Origin: an uncultured Bacteroidota bacterium
GTDB taxonomy: Bacteria; Bacteroidota; Bacteroidia; Bacteroidales; P3
Reading direction: 5' to 3'
Assembly: GCA_902778925.1 (NCBI GenBank)
Contig: CACYZN010000015.1
Span: 1-59,812 of the forward strand
Length of the DNA stretch: 59,812 nucleotides
The position numbers and the translations under genes are program-made. Position 1 is the first letter of the stretch, and every line of letters begins with the position of its first letter. Under the pieces are notes generated by a model. The model had not been told where the DNA came from. It was given only the letters and a program-made list of their open reading frames with translations, and made no database searches. Shown piece after piece: positions 35,367 to 44,973 of the stretch.

Positions 35367-36172
35367 AACGTACAACACTCCTTATCGCCCTTGCCGCACT
35401 GCTGCTGGCAGGCTGCAAACATGACAACAAAGAATTCAAGACGCACACCCTCAGTGGTGAAAAGTGCTGGCTGCAGATTTTCGACGAACCCTACATCTTC
35501 GACCTCGATACTGTCGGTGTGAAGGTGACCTACTCCTTGCAATGGCCCGACAAAGGCGTGATAAGTCCGGCGGCCGAGCGCGAGCTGATGTTCCTCTGCT
35601 TTGCCGACAGCAACAAAGTCAATGTGGAGTCCGCTATCCAGGGTTGGATTGTCGAAGATGTCAACGATTTGCAAACCGTAGAGAGCATCAACGAGGAACC
35701 TGGTTACAGCTATCTCGACATCCGGGGCACCTGCCGTAAGGACAGCACGCTCGCGACCTTCATCATCCAAACCGAAGGCTTCCCTTTCGGAGCTGCCCAT
35801 GGTATGTATTCGGTCGACTACCTGACCATTGACAAAACCACCGGCAACGCCATCCACATCGCCGACCTCGTCGTCGACACCAACCTCCTCTGCGAAGCCA
35901 TCGCACGTGCCATTCAGAACCTCGACATCAACAAAGACTCTCGCGAATGCCTCTTCGACGAATTCCGCGACGCCGACCGCATGCCCATGCCTGGCAACTT
36001 CATCGTCGACAGCGCCCGCAACAACATCACCGTCGTCTACGGCCTCTATGAAATAGCACCCTACGCCTGCGGCATACAGAGCGTGGTGCTCCCCATCTTC
36101 TGGCTCTCCAAGCATGTCGCCCTCACCCCCTACGCAAAACGCCTATTCGGTCCCGAAAGCTACATTGAATAA
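35363..36172 (+). CDS. DUF3298-like lipoprotein
   Basis: 269 residues. Lipoprotein signal with lipobox LLAGC (Cys at about 19). The mature part has an N-terminal beta-rich region and a C-terminal DUF3298/RsiV-like domain (HGMYSVDYLTIDKTTGNAIHI-type sequence and APYACGIQSVVLP), as found in many Bacteroidota lipoproteins and in the extracellular part of RsiV, where the domain binds lysozyme. A lysozyme-binding role here is speculation. Translationally coupled to the TfoX-like gene (4-bp overlap). Confidence 0.82.
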   Translation: MKRTTLLIALAALLLAGCKHDNKEFKTHTLSGEKCWLQIFDEPYIFDLDTVGVKVTYSLQWPDKGVISPAAERELMFLCFADSNKVNVESAIQGWIVEDVNDLQTVESINEEPGYSYLDIRGTCRKDSTLATFIIQTEGFPFGAAHGMYSVDYLTIDKTTGNAIHIADLVVDTNLLCEAIARAIQNLDINKDSRECLFDEFRDADRMPMPGNFIVDSARNNITVVYGLYEIAPYACGIQSVVLPIFWLSKHVALTPYAKRLFGPESYIE

Positions 36173-36198
36173 AAAAATCACTATAAAACACCATACCT

Positions 36199-37662
36199 AT
36201 GAAACAGAAAAAAGACATCCTGAAAGGACTCCAGCCAGAGCGCGTGTGGCACTGGTTCGGCGAAATCATGCAGATTCCGCGCCCCTCGAAGCACGAAGAG
36301 CGCATCTCAGCCTACCTCGTCAACTGGGGCAAGGAGCACGGTCTCGAGACCAAGAGCGACAAGCTGGGCAATGTGCTCATCCGCAAACCCGCCTCGAAGG
36401 GCTACGAGAAGAGCGCCGGCGTCTGCCTGCAGGCTCACATGGACATGGTCTGCGAGAAAAACAGCTCCAAGAAGTTCGACTTCATGAACGACCCCATCCA
36501 GCCCATCCTCGACGGTGAGTGGCTCACGGCCGACGGCACCACCCTCGGCGCCGACGACGGCATCGGCGTCGCAGCCATCCTCGCCATCCTCGAGGACAAG
36601 AAGATTGCCCACCCAGCACTCGAAGCACTCTTCACCGTCGACGAGGAAACCGGCCTCACCGGAGCCAACGGCCTCTCCAAAAACTGGCTCAAAAGCCAGA
36701 TACTACTCAACTTCGACGACGAGGACGAAGGCGAATACTGCATCGGCTGCGCCGGCGGCATCGACACCACCGCCGAAATGGACTACAAACTCGTGCCCGC
36801 CGTCCGCGGACACAAAGCCTTCCTCCTCAAAGTCAGCGGCCTCGTCGGCGGCCACAGCGGCGACGACATCAACCGCGGCCGCGCCTGCGCCAACAAGCTC
36901 CTCAACCGCATACTCTGGGAAGGCACCTACAAACACTCCATGCGCCTCGCCTCCATCGACGGCGGCAACCTCCGCAACGCCATCGCTCGCGAAGCCGAAG
37001 CCATCGTCACCGTGCCCGTCGACAACGTCCGCGCCTTCAAAACCATGGTCACCAAAATGGGCAAAGCCATGGTCTTCGAGTTCCGTTCCACCGAGCCCGA
37101 CATGGAATTCGAACTCCGCGACGTCGACATGCCCAAGAAACTCATAGACAAAGACACCCACGAGCGCCTCGTCAACCTCCTCTACGCCTGCGCCCACGGC
37201 GTCCTCGCCATGAGCCGCGAAATCGACAACTTCGTCGAAACCTCCACCAACCTCGCCTCCGTCAAGATGAAAGACGGCGTTATCCACATCGCCACCAGCC
37301 AGCGCTCCTCCGTCGAAAGCGCCAAACTCGCCGCCGCCGCCAAGCTCGAAAGCACCTTCCGCCTCGCCGGCTGCCGCGTCAAGCACTCCGACGGCTACCC
37401 AGGCTGGACCCCAAACCCCGACAGCCGCGTCCTCAAAGTCGGCGTCGACGTCTACAAGAAAATGTACGGCCGCGAGCCCGTGGTCCGCGCCATCCACGCC
37501 GGCCTCGAATGCGGCCTCATCGGCGAGAAGTACCCCAACATGGACATGATCTCCTACGGCCCCACACTCCGCGGCGTCCACAGCCCCGACGAACGCATCG
37601 AAATCAAAACCGTCGAAATGTTCTGGAACCAAACCCTCGAAATACTTAAAAAACTCAAATAG
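36199..37662 (+). CDS. pepD: Aminoacyl-histidine dipeptidase (PepD/carnosinase-like, M20)
   Basis: 487 residues. Two-zinc peptidase with His80 and Asp82 (LQAHMDMVC), the bridging Asp119 (LGADDGIG), and Glu149/Glu150 (VDEETGLTG). A dimerisation/lid domain covers about 200-380 (VSGLVGGHSGDDINRGR). It hydrolyses Xaa-His and some other dipeptides in the cytoplasm. Last gene of the galK operon, 26 bp after the lipoprotein and followed by a strong hairpin. Codon choice is notably C-rich (GCC, CTC, AAA, ATA) compared with galK. Confidence 0.95.
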   Translation: MKQKKDILKGLQPERVWHWFGEIMQIPRPSKHEERISAYLVNWGKEHGLETKSDKLGNVLIRKPASKGYEKSAGVCLQAHMDMVCEKNSSKKFDFMNDPIQPILDGEWLTADGTTLGADDGIGVAAILAILEDKKIAHPALEALFTVDEETGLTGANGLSKNWLKSQILLNFDDEDEGEYCIGCAGGIDTTAEMDYKLVPAVRGHKAFLLKVSGLVGGHSGDDINRGRACANKLLNRILWEGTYKHSMRLASIDGGNLRNAIAREAEAIVTVPVDNVRAFKTMVTKMGKAMVFEFRSTEPDMEFELRDVDMPKKLIDKDTHERLVNLLYACAHGVLAMSREIDNFVETSTNLASVKMKDGVIHIATSQRSSVESAKLAAAAKLESTFRLAGCRVKHSDGYPGWTPNPDSRVLKVGVDVYKKMYGREPVVRAIHAGLECGLIGEKYPNMDMISYGPTLRGVHSPDERIEIKTVEMFWNQTLEILKKLK

Positions 37663-37690
37663 CAGCCAAACCGTCGCTGCTTAAGACTCA

Positions 37691-37730
37691 GGGCGTTACG
37701 ATACCGACAGTATCGTAACGCCCTCATTTT
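37691..37730 (+). terminator. Terminator after pepD
   Basis: 14-bp perfect stem (GGGCGTTACGATAC and complement) with loop CGACA, then TCATTTT. Confidence 0.8.
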
Positions 37731-37756
37731 CACTTCCCCAAGCCTTCCCCTCCCCA

Positions 37757-37870
37757 TCCCCTCCGGTAGTTCTTATATCGTTCTTATGTATTTCTTATGT
37801 ATTTCTTATGTTTTAAACATAAATACAACATAAGAAATACATAAGAAGTACATAAGAACGGCCGGAGGGG
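37757..37870. repeat. Intergenic palindromic element, copy D
   Basis: Border CCCCTCCGG, four 11-bp units (TAGTTCTTATA, TCGTTCTTATG, TATTTCTTATG twice), centre TTTTAAACATAAATACAA, three inverted units (last CATAAGAACGG) and border CCGGAGGGG. Sits between two convergent genes and after a separate terminator. Confidence 0.9.
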
Positions 37871-38000
37871 ATGCCTTGGGGAAGAGGTCTGTATGGCTGG
37901 AATACAGGCGGTTGTGCCTGTCCGCAACAGGAGAGGGGCGGACAAGGGCGCGGTGGGGGCGCCGAATGTCCGTAGCTGGGTGGCCGCGGGGTGGGGGAGG

Positions 38001-40337
38001 CTACTTGATGACGAGCTTCGAGGCGACTGGACCGCTGTCGGTGTCGACGAAGAGCATGTAGTGCCCAGCTGGTAGGGCGTTGAGGTTGAGGATGCAGATG
38101 CTGGCTGAGGGCTTTTCGGACCGGACCAGGTGGCCGCCGAGGTCGTAGATGTCGATGCGGGTCATGTTGCTGCCCGCCACCGTGATGCGTCCGTCGGGGC
38201 TCGGGTTTGGGTAGACGTTGATTTCCACCTTGACGCCGAGGTCTATCTTGTCGATGCCTTGTATGTAGGGCTTGAAGCCCTGGGCCGTGGCGCAGAAGAA
38301 GGCGCCGGCGAGGGCCCTGTCGGACGACAGGGGCATCGAGGCGGTGCCGTCGGCTTTGGCGTAGGTGGCGGCTATCACGTCGAGGGTGGCGCTGTCGACG
38401 AGGGCCACGTAGGCGTTGGGCGCGCAGTTGATGGTGATGGGGCGCGAGGCGGTGTCGGCTCGGAAAGGCATCTGCATGGCGGTGCCGAGCCAGGGCATGA
38501 GCGAGGGGTCGCCCATGAGGGTGTAGATTTCCCAGTAGTAGGGCGCTATGAGGTTGCCCCAGTCCGAGCCAATGGTGGACTGCACGGCGAGGTTGCCGAA
38601 GTAGACGATGCTGCCGGCCGTGGGCGACTGCTTGTCGCGGCTCTCGTTGTGGGTGTGGAAGGTGCGGTCGTAGATGCCCAGGTGGGCGGCGTCGTAGGTG
38701 GCGTTCATGGTGCCGAAAACCTTGGTGCGCACACCCACGCTCCAGTAGAAATCCTCGCCCCAGTAGGTCGAGTTGGTGGCGCCGATGTAGGCCACAGCGC
38801 CCGCGTTGTCGGCGCGGCGCAGCAGGGTCTCGCCGAGGCAGGCGGGCCGGTCGAACTTGTTGCTCAGGCAGCAGTTGCCTATCATGAACGACGGCTGGCC
38901 GTAGTTGTCCATCTTTACGGCGTCGGCGGTGGAGAAGTAGGGTGTGCCCCAGCAGTTCCACTCGCCGTGGGCCGAGTAGTTGACCCACCCGATGCCGCCG
39001 TTGTACAGGTTGCGCAGTATGGCGGCGGTTGTGTCGGGTCGGCTGCTGCCGCTCACCGTCACGCCGGTGGGGGCGAAGGTAGTCAGGTTCTTGTAGTAGT
39101 AGAGCTTGCCGAAGCCCGAGGCCGAGTTGACGTAGTACTTGGCGGCATAGTCCATCGAGGGGTCGGAGTAGTTGTAGCCGTTGTCGCCGTTGACGCCCTG
39201 GTCGATGCCCGAGATGAGGACGGCGCGCCCGAGGTAGCTGTCGTCGTCGAAGCTGTAGTTCTCGTACAGGATGGTCTTGTTGATGATCTGGGCCAGGGTG
39301 ACGGTGTCGGTAGCCGAAAAGCGGCCTATGTAGCAGTCGGGCAGTCGGTCGTTGGGGGTCCAGGTGGTGTAGTAGAGGTCGGTGATGTGGTTGGTGGTGA
39401 GGCCATAGCTGTAGCTGGGAGTGGCCTTGCTGTTGAAGGCGGGCACCTGCTGGCGGTCGCCGACGAGCAGCACGTAGGTGGGCGCCGCCGAGTCGGCGGT
39501 GGCGTTGTTGTAAAGGTCGGCAATCCAGTTGGCTATGCTGGTGGCCGTCGAGAGACCGAGGTCGTCGGTATAGGCCACCCTGACCTGCAGACCCATGCGG
39601 CGTTTCCAGTCGGCAAACTGCTCCAGTCGGCGGCAACGGAGGCTCGTGGGAGCCACGATGAGCATGCCCACCGCCTGGTTGGCGGGGTCGGCTTTGGTGC
39701 TGAAAAGGGTGTTGAGGGTAGCACCGGCGTCGAAGGCGGGGGTGTGGTAGCGGCGGTAGTGGTCGACGGTGAGCAGGCTGTCGGCGTTGTGGTAGAGCAC
39801 ACGGATGTCGGCCGAGCGGCACACGACGGCCTTGTGGGCCACGGGGTTGATGCGCACGGGCGAGAAGGTGATGGCGGCCAGACGGCGGTCGCGGGCCACG
39901 CCCAGCACCTGGACCGAGGCGAGCGGCGTCGACGGGTAGGCGTCGATGGAATAGGCTTTCTCGTCTATATAAACGCGGCGGCTGCCGGTGTCGCTCTTCG
40001 ACAGACCGGGTTGGGCCGGCAGTATGGGCATAGCCGGGTCGAGGGCTATGGTGTCGTAGACGGCGTTGGCGACCTCGACGCTCACACTCTGGCAGAAGGG
40101 GATGGTGAGCAGCGAGGTGTGCACCGGCACAGCGGGGCTGCCGATGGTTCCGCCCGGCAGGTAGCCGTCGGCCTCAAGGGTGAGGCATTTCTCGCCGTTG
40201 AAGACTTCGGCTGTGGTGAAGATGGACGGCATACTGTAGCGGATGCCGAGGGTGCGGAAATTGTCGACCACCACCTGCTGGGCGTCGAGGCTCAGGAACG
40301 AGGCGAGCAGAACGACTATGGAAAAGAGACGACGCAT
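38001..40337 (-). CDS. Gingipain-like C25 cysteine protease with T9SS sorting domain
   Basis: 778 residues. Signal peptide 1-20; a gingipain-type propeptide (about 25-215); then the C25 caspase-like catalytic domain with VGMLIVAPTSLRCRR, the strand LLVGDRQQVPAF, catalytic His457 (NYSAHGEW) and nucleophile Cys489 or Cys490 (MIGNCCLSNKF), by comparison with gingipain spacing the second. A beta-sandwich follows (about 640-700), and the tail NVYPNPSPDGRITVAG to SKLVIK is a type A T9SS sorting domain. Expected to be a surface or secreted endopeptidase; P1 specificity cannot be read. It starts 6 bp after the RluA-type gene, at the end of a housekeeping operon. Confidence 0.93.
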   Translation of the reverse strand: MRRLFSIVVLLASFLSLDAQQVVVDNFRTLGIRYSMPSIFTTAEVFNGEKCLTLEADGYLPGGTIGSPAVPVHTSLLTIPFCQSVSVEVANAVYDTIALDPAMPILPAQPGLSKSDTGSRRVYIDEKAYSIDAYPSTPLASVQVLGVARDRRLAAITFSPVRINPVAHKAVVCRSADIRVLYHNADSLLTVDHYRRYHTPAFDAGATLNTLFSTKADPANQAVGMLIVAPTSLRCRRLEQFADWKRRMGLQVRVAYTDDLGLSTATSIANWIADLYNNATADSAAPTYVLLVGDRQQVPAFNSKATPSYSYGLTTNHITDLYYTTWTPNDRLPDCYIGRFSATDTVTLAQIINKTILYENYSFDDDSYLGRAVLISGIDQGVNGDNGYNYSDPSMDYAAKYYVNSASGFGKLYYYKNLTTFAPTGVTVSGSSRPDTTAAILRNLYNGGIGWVNYSAHGEWNCWGTPYFSTADAVKMDNYGQPSFMIGNCCLSNKFDRPACLGETLLRRADNAGAVAYIGATNSTYWGEDFYWSVGVRTKVFGTMNATYDAAHLGIYDRTFHTHNESRDKQSPTAGSIVYFGNLAVQSTIGSDWGNLIAPYYWEIYTLMGDPSLMPWLGTAMQMPFRADTASRPITINCAPNAYVALVDSATLDVIAATYAKADGTASMPLSSDRALAGAFFCATAQGFKPYIQGIDKIDLGVKVEINVYPNPSPDGRITVAGSNMTRIDIYDLGGHLVRSEKPSASICILNLNALPAGHYMLFVDTDSGPVASKLVIK

Positions 40338-40343
40338 GGCTTG

Positions 40344-41018
40344 CTAAATGTTGAATATGGTGCTTATGAACTGATTGGGAGCGACAATGTCGACTTGCTG
40401 GTGCGATACGGGATGCTCGAAGACGATGCGGCGGGCGTGGAGCGAGATGCTGCCGTCGGGGTTGCTGCGCGGTGCACCGTACTTGAGGTCGCCGCGTATG
40501 GGACAGCCCATATGGGCCAGCTGGCAGCGTATCTGGTGGTGGCGGCCGGTGTGCAGCGCCACCTCGAGCAGGTGGTAGCCGCCGTTGCTCACGGCCACCT
40601 CGCGGTAGGCCAGGCGGGCCAGCTTGGCGCCGCTGCGCGTGGAGTCGACCACATAGCTACGGTTCTGTCGCTCGTTCTTCAGCAGCCAGTCTTCCAGCTC
40701 GGCGGCCGGTTCCGGTGGCGCGTTGTAGACCACGGCCCAGTAGGTCTTCTCGAAGTCGCGGGCTGCAATCATCTTGGTCATGCGGCTCAGGGCCTTGTCG
40801 GTCTTGGCCAGCAGGACCACGCCCGACACGGGGCGGTCCAACCGGTGCACCACGCCGCAGAAGACGTTGCCGGGTTTGTGGTCGCGTTCTTTCAGGTAGG
40901 CTTTGACCAGCTCGGGCAGAGGGGTGTCGCCCGTCTTGTCGCCCTGCACTATCTGGCCGGGCAGCTTGTTGAGCGCCAACAGGTGGTTGTCCTCGTAGAG
41001 TATCTGGTCGGCAATCAT
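40344..41018 (-). CDS. RluA-family pseudouridine synthase without S4 domain
   Basis: 224 residues from the ATG at 41018 (MIADQILYEDNHLLALNKLPG). The catalytic motif is HRLDRPVSGVVLLAKT (Asp near residue 62), with LLEVALHTGRHHQIRCQLAHMGCPI and LHARRIVFEHP further on, as in RluA/RluC/TruC-like enzymes that isomerise specific uridines in rRNA or tRNA. The short length and lack of an S4 domain exclude RluD proper; target unknown. Its start overlaps the psd stop by 1 bp (TGATG). Confidence 0.9.
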   Translation of the reverse strand: MIADQILYEDNHLLALNKLPGQIVQGDKTGDTPLPELVKAYLKERDHKPGNVFCGVVHRLDRPVSGVVLLAKTDKALSRMTKMIAARDFEKTYWAVVYNAPPEPAAELEDWLLKNERQNRSYVVDSTRSGAKLARLAYREVAVSNGGYHLLEVALHTGRHHQIRCQLAHMGCPIRGDLKYGAPRSNPDGSISLHARRIVFEHPVSHQQVDIVAPNQFISTIFNI

Positions 41019-41677
41019 CAGCGTATCTCCGCTATGGGGCTTATGCCGTTTTTGACTTTGTCTTGCAGGCCTACATTGATGGGAAAGTCGAGCGGCAGGA
41101 AGAGGTCGATGCGGGAGCCGAACTTTATGAAGCCCATCTCCTGGTTCTGTTTTACTCGGGTGCCTTCTTTGGCGTAGCAGACTATGCGGCGCGCCATCAC
41201 GCCGGCCACCTGGCGTATCATGATTTTCTTGCCGTTGTCGAGCATCATGCCCACCTCGGTGCGCTCGTTGAGGTCGCTGCTCTTGGGGTACGAGGCCACG
41301 AAGTAGTTGCCACGACGGAACTTGACGTACTCCACAGTGCCGTCGCAGGGGTAGCGGTTCACGTGTACGTCGGTGCCGCTCATGAAGATGGACACCTGCA
41401 TGCAGTTGCCCTTTATGTATTCCTTCTCGTATACCTGCTCGATGGCCACGATGGTGCCGTCGGCGGGCGAGATAAGTTCGGCCGAGCTCTCGGTGAAGAT
41501 GCGGCGCGGTATGCGGAAGAAGGCCACCACCGCCAGGAAGAACAGTAGCAAGGCCGACAGGAAGACGTAGTGGTAGACCGTCCAGTTGTTGACGAAAAAC
41601 AGCATTACGGCCCAAATGGTGACGGTGATGCCGAGGCCGATAAGGATTATTTTCTTGCCTTCGCGGTGTATCTTCAT
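41018..41677 (-). CDS. psd: Phosphatidylserine decarboxylase proenzyme (short, archaeal-type)
   Basis: 219 residues. Two N-terminal membrane helices (about 8-28 and 35-54), then the decarboxylase with SPADGTIVAIE (70-80), the FMSGTDVHVNRYPCDG block and the self-cleavage site near Gly187-Ser188 (GFIKFGSRIDLFLP), where Ser188 becomes the pyruvoyl group. It makes phosphatidylethanolamine from phosphatidylserine. Four-bp overlap with cdsA, the upstream step in phospholipid synthesis. Confidence 0.94.
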   Translation of the reverse strand: MKIHREGKKIILIGLGITVTIWAVMLFFVNNWTVYHYVFLSALLLFFLAVVAFFRIPRRIFTESSAELISPADGTIVAIEQVYEKEYIKGNCMQVSIFMSGTDVHVNRYPCDGTVEYVKFRRGNYFVASYPKSSDLNERTEVGMMLDNGKKIMIRQVAGVMARRIVCYAKEGTRVKQNQEMGFIKFGSRIDLFLPLDFPINVGLQDKVKNGISPIAEIR

Positions 41678-42522
41678 AACATGGATATTAGGGTGAGGTA
41701 AACGAATGCGAACGGTATGATGATGAGCAGGCTGTCGAAGCGGTCGAGGAAACCGCCGTGACCGGGCATGATGTTGCCGCTGTCTTTCAGTTCGACCGAC
41801 CGTTTCAGCATGCTCTCGACCAGGTCGCCGAGGGTGTCGACTACGCTACAGATCAAGCCCAGAACAAGCCAGTGGTACCAGGCGATACCGTCGTTGAAGA
41901 GAGGACCCATGAAGAAGGCCAGCAGCAGGGTGACCGCCACGCCGATAAGGGCGCCGGAGAGGGTCTTGCCAGGCGAGTGGCGGGGCCAAAGCTTGCGGCC
42001 GCCGGCCAGCGAGCCTCCCATGTAGGCCGCCGAGTCGTTGACCCACACAAGTATGATGAGCGGCACAAGCACGTTGTGGCTGATGTGCAGCAGCGGCATA
42101 AGACCGAGGGGTACGGCTACATAGAGCATGGGCACCACGGTATAGGCGGCATCGCGGAAGGGCTGTTCGCTGTGGCCCCACAGTTGCACGATGGCCGCCA
42201 GACCGAACACGATGGGCAGAAGGGTCATGCCGATGCCGAACACGGCATATCCTTTCGCGCTGCTGAAGGCCGAAATGCCGGTTAGCGAGAGCAGGGCAGC
42301 CACAGTGTAAATATATCCCAGGGGACGGCTTGGGGTGGCTCCCTGGCGGGCTACGATGCGGAAGAACTCGAACGTACAGCCACAGGCTACAAACAGCAGG
42401 AAGAGGGTGAAGATCACTCCGCCCCACAGCTGGTTGTTCAGCAGCTGTGCGCTGTAGATGGAGCCGAGAAACAGTATGGCGTAAATGCTGGCACTTGCAG
42501 TGCGTATCCAGAAGTTCTTCAT
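41674..42522 (-). CDS. cdsA: Phosphatidate cytidylyltransferase
   Basis: 282 residues, about eight membrane helices. The C-terminal family signature is visible as KDSGNIMPGHGGFLDRFDSLLI (about 245-267), preceded by VNDSAAYMGGSLAGGRKLWPRHSPGKT-type sequence. It makes CDP-diacylglycerol from phosphatidate and CTP, supplying Psd's pathway. Overlaps both ftsH and psd by 4 bp. Confidence 0.95.
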   Translation of the reverse strand: MKNFWIRTASASIYAILFLGSIYSAQLLNNQLWGGVIFTLFLLFVACGCTFEFFRIVARQGATPSRPLGYIYTVAALLSLTGISAFSSAKGYAVFGIGMTLLPIVFGLAAIVQLWGHSEQPFRDAAYTVVPMLYVAVPLGLMPLLHISHNVLVPLIILVWVNDSAAYMGGSLAGGRKLWPRHSPGKTLSGALIGVAVTLLLAFFMGPLFNDGIAWYHWLVLGLICSVVDTLGDLVESMLKRSVELKDSGNIMPGHGGFLDRFDSLLIIIPFAFVYLTLISML

Positions 42523-44582
42523 TGTGCGTCGGTATTGGTTATTACTTCGGTGTCGGTCGTGTCGGTTTCCGTCTGTTCTTCGTCTGTCGCTTCGGTCTTC
42601 TCCTCTGGAGTGTCCCAGGGGCGTGGGCCATAGATGCGCTCGAGGTCTTCGCGGAAGAGCACTTCTTTCTCGTAGAGCTGTGTTGCCAGTTGGTCGAGTT
42701 GCTCACGGTGGCTCAGAAGGAGCTCTTTGGCTTTGCTGTAGGCCTCCTCGACCATTCGGCGCACCTCGCTGTCGATTGTCTCGGCGGTCTTCTCGCTGAA
42801 CGGTTTGGCAAACGAGTAGTCTGATTGGCCGGTGCTGTCGTAGAAGCTGATGTTGCCCACCTCGGGGCTCATGCCGTAGTAGGTGACCAGGGCCTGAGCC
42901 ATCTTGGTGGCGCGTTCTATGTCGTTGAGGGCGCCGGTGCTTATCTTGCCGAATACAATCTCCTCCGAGGCGCGACCGGCCATAAGCGAGGTCATCTCGT
43001 CGAACATCTGCTCGTAGGTGGTTATCTGTCTCTCTTCGGGCAGATACCATGCTGCGCCGAGGGCTTTGCCGCGAGGCACTATGGTTACCTTCACCAGCGG
43101 ATTGGCCCAGCGCAGCAGCCAGCTCACCGAGGCATGGCCGCTCTCGTGGTATGCTATGGTGTGCTTCTCCTGGTCGGTGAGCACCTTGGTGCGCTTCTCG
43201 AGGCCTCCCACTATGCGGTCGACGGCATCGAGGAAGTCCTGCTTCTCGATTTGCTTCTTGTTCTTGCGGGCAGCGCACAGGGCGGCCTCGTTGCACACGT
43301 TGGCAATGTCGGCTCCGGAGAAGCCGGGCGTCTGCTTAGCCAGGAAGTCCCGGTCAACATAGCCTTCACTGTCCTTGTGGTTGTTCAGCTTCAGGTTCTT
43401 CATGTGGACTGCGAAGATGGCCTTGCGCTCTTCCAGGTCTGGCAGCTCCACGTATATCTGGCGGTCGAAGCGTCCGGCGCGCATCAGCGCCTTGTCGAGC
43501 ACGTCGGCTCGGTTGGTGGCTGCCAGTACAATGACATTGGTGGTGGACGAGAAGCCGTCCATCTCTGTCAGCAACTGGTTGAGGGTGTTCTCTCGTTCGT
43601 CGTTGCTACCGGCCAACCCGCCACGGCCACGGGCCCGGCCGACGGCGTCTATCTCGTCGATAAAGACTATGCAGGGTGACTTCTTCTTGGCCTCTTCGAA
43701 AAGACCACGTACTCGCGAGGCGCCCACGCCGACAAACATTTCCACAAAGTCGGAGCCGCTCATGCTGAAGAAGGGCACCCCCGCTTCGCCGGCCACTGCT
43801 TTTGCCAGCAGGGTCTTGCCGGTGCCTGGAGGGCCTACCAGCAGCACGCCTTTGGGTATCTTGCCGCCCAGCTCGGTGTAGTGCTTGGGGTTCTTCAGGA
43901 AGTCCACCACCTCCATCACCTCCTCTTTGGCTCCGGCCAGTCCGGCCACGTCCTTGAAGGTTACGTTGACCTGCTTGGTGGCGTCGTACTGCTTGGCGTT
44001 GCTGCGGCCGAAGCCGAAGATGCCGCCGAAGCCACCTCCACCACCGTCACCGCCCATCTGGCGGCGTGTGATGGAGCTCATCAGCCAGAAGAATAAAATG
44101 AGCATCAGCAGTGGGCCGAACCATACCAGCAGTTCGCGCCAGGCGTTGCTGCGGCGTTCTATGTTGTAGCTGATATGTTCGCCAGTGCGGGCCTCGACGA
44201 TGGCCAGCTCTTTGTCGAAGTGCTCCAGGTTGCCTATGTTGTAGGTGTAGTAGCCTTGAGGCCCTTTGGCGCCGGTGAAGTTGCGGGTGATGATGTCGCG
44301 ATACATCACCGTGTCGCGCTTCACGGCCTCGTGCTTGATGTGTATCTCGGCCACCTCTTGGTTTATCACATTGATGCTCTCGTAGTCGTGACGTTCCAGC
44401 ACCTGCTCCAGCTTGGCCCATTCGATGGGCTGCTTGGAGGCGGAATTGCCGCCGCCACCGAAGAACATCCATGCTATGCCGAGCAGTATGAATGCGTAGG
44501 CAATATACAGTATCTGCGATCCCTTCGGTTTCTTGCCGCGGTTGGGTTGCTGGGGTTGCTGCCTTCTCGGTTGGTCTGCCAT
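42519..44582 (-). CDS. ftsH: ATP-dependent zinc metalloprotease FtsH
   Basis: 687 residues. Membrane helices at about 24-42 and 152-170 enclose a small periplasmic domain. The AAA module has Walker A GPPGTGKT at 250-257, Walker B IVFIDEID at about 305-312 and the second region of homology near 357-374. The zinc site is HESGH at 479-483. A long acidic tail rich in Glu and Thr ends the protein. It extracts and degrades membrane and short-lived cytoplasmic proteins. Placed 7 bp after rsfS and coupled to cdsA; rsfS-ftsH-cdsA is a conserved order in Bacteroidales. Confidence 0.97.
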   Translation of the reverse strand: MADQPRRQQPQQPNRGKKPKGSQILYIAYAFILLGIAWMFFGGGGNSASKQPIEWAKLEQVLERHDYESINVINQEVAEIHIKHEAVKRDTVMYRDIITRNFTGAKGPQGYYTYNIGNLEHFDKELAIVEARTGEHISYNIERRSNAWRELLVWFGPLLMLILFFWLMSSITRRQMGGDGGGGGFGGIFGFGRSNAKQYDATKQVNVTFKDVAGLAGAKEEVMEVVDFLKNPKHYTELGGKIPKGVLLVGPPGTGKTLLAKAVAGEAGVPFFSMSGSDFVEMFVGVGASRVRGLFEEAKKKSPCIVFIDEIDAVGRARGRGGLAGSNDERENTLNQLLTEMDGFSSTTNVIVLAATNRADVLDKALMRAGRFDRQIYVELPDLEERKAIFAVHMKNLKLNNHKDSEGYVDRDFLAKQTPGFSGADIANVCNEAALCAARKNKKQIEKQDFLDAVDRIVGGLEKRTKVLTDQEKHTIAYHESGHASVSWLLRWANPLVKVTIVPRGKALGAAWYLPEERQITTYEQMFDEMTSLMAGRASEEIVFGKISTGALNDIERATKMAQALVTYYGMSPEVGNISFYDSTGQSDYSFAKPFSEKTAETIDSEVRRMVEEAYSKAKELLLSHREQLDQLATQLYEKEVLFREDLERIYGPRPWDTPEEKTEATDEEQTETDTTDTEVITNTDAQ

Positions 44583-44589
44583 TGTAGTA

Positions 44590-44973
44590 CTATTGCTTTG
44601 TGTTGTTGGAATTGCTGATTGCCACCTCTTCGCCGTCGCTCCATAGTTGGTCTAGCCTGAAGAACTCGCGTTTGTCCTTCTGGAATATATGCACTATGAC
44701 GTCGAAGTAGTCCATGAGTATCCATTCGGCGTTCTGGTAGCCTTCTATTTTGTGGGGCGCCTGCTGGGTGGCTTTCTTGATGGTCTCGTACACTGCATCG
44801 CTCAGTGCCGATACGTGCGACGGCACATTGCCCGATGCGATGACGAAGTACTCGGCCGGTGCGCCGTACACTTTGCGGAGGTCGATGATACGCACATCCT
44901 CCGCCTTTTTCTCGTCCATGGTCTGTGCTGCCAGTCTGGCCAGCACCAGTGTTTCTTTCTCCTTGTTTGTCAT
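44590..44973 (-). CDS. rsfS: Ribosomal silencing factor RsfS
   Basis: 127 residues from the ATG at 44973 (MTNKEKETLVLARLAAQTMDEKK); the longer frame overlaps tsaE. Iojap/RsfS hallmarks: AEYFVIASGNVPSHVSALSDAV and WILMDYFDVIVHIFQKDKREFFRLDQLW. It binds uL14 on the large subunit and blocks subunit joining in slow growth. Starts within the tsaE stop (ATGA overlap). Confidence 0.95.
   Translation of the reverse strand: MTNKEKETLVLARLAAQTMDEKKAEDVRIIDLRKVYGAPAEYFVIASGNVPSHVSALSDAVYETIKKATQQAPHKIEGYQNAEWILMDYFDVIVHIFQKDKREFFRLDQLWSDGEEVAISNSNNTKQ

Larger units (their letters stand above)
37663..38000. other. Convergent intergenic region
   Basis: Contains the pepD terminator (37691-37730) and palindromic element copy D (37757-37870). 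The remaining 130 bp before the C25 stop show nothing recognisable. Confidence 0.6.

Noticed and set aside
38130-41177. A 1015-codon plus-strand open frame
   Set aside because: Antisense shadow of the C25 protease and RluA-type genes, both of which have clear catalytic motifs.
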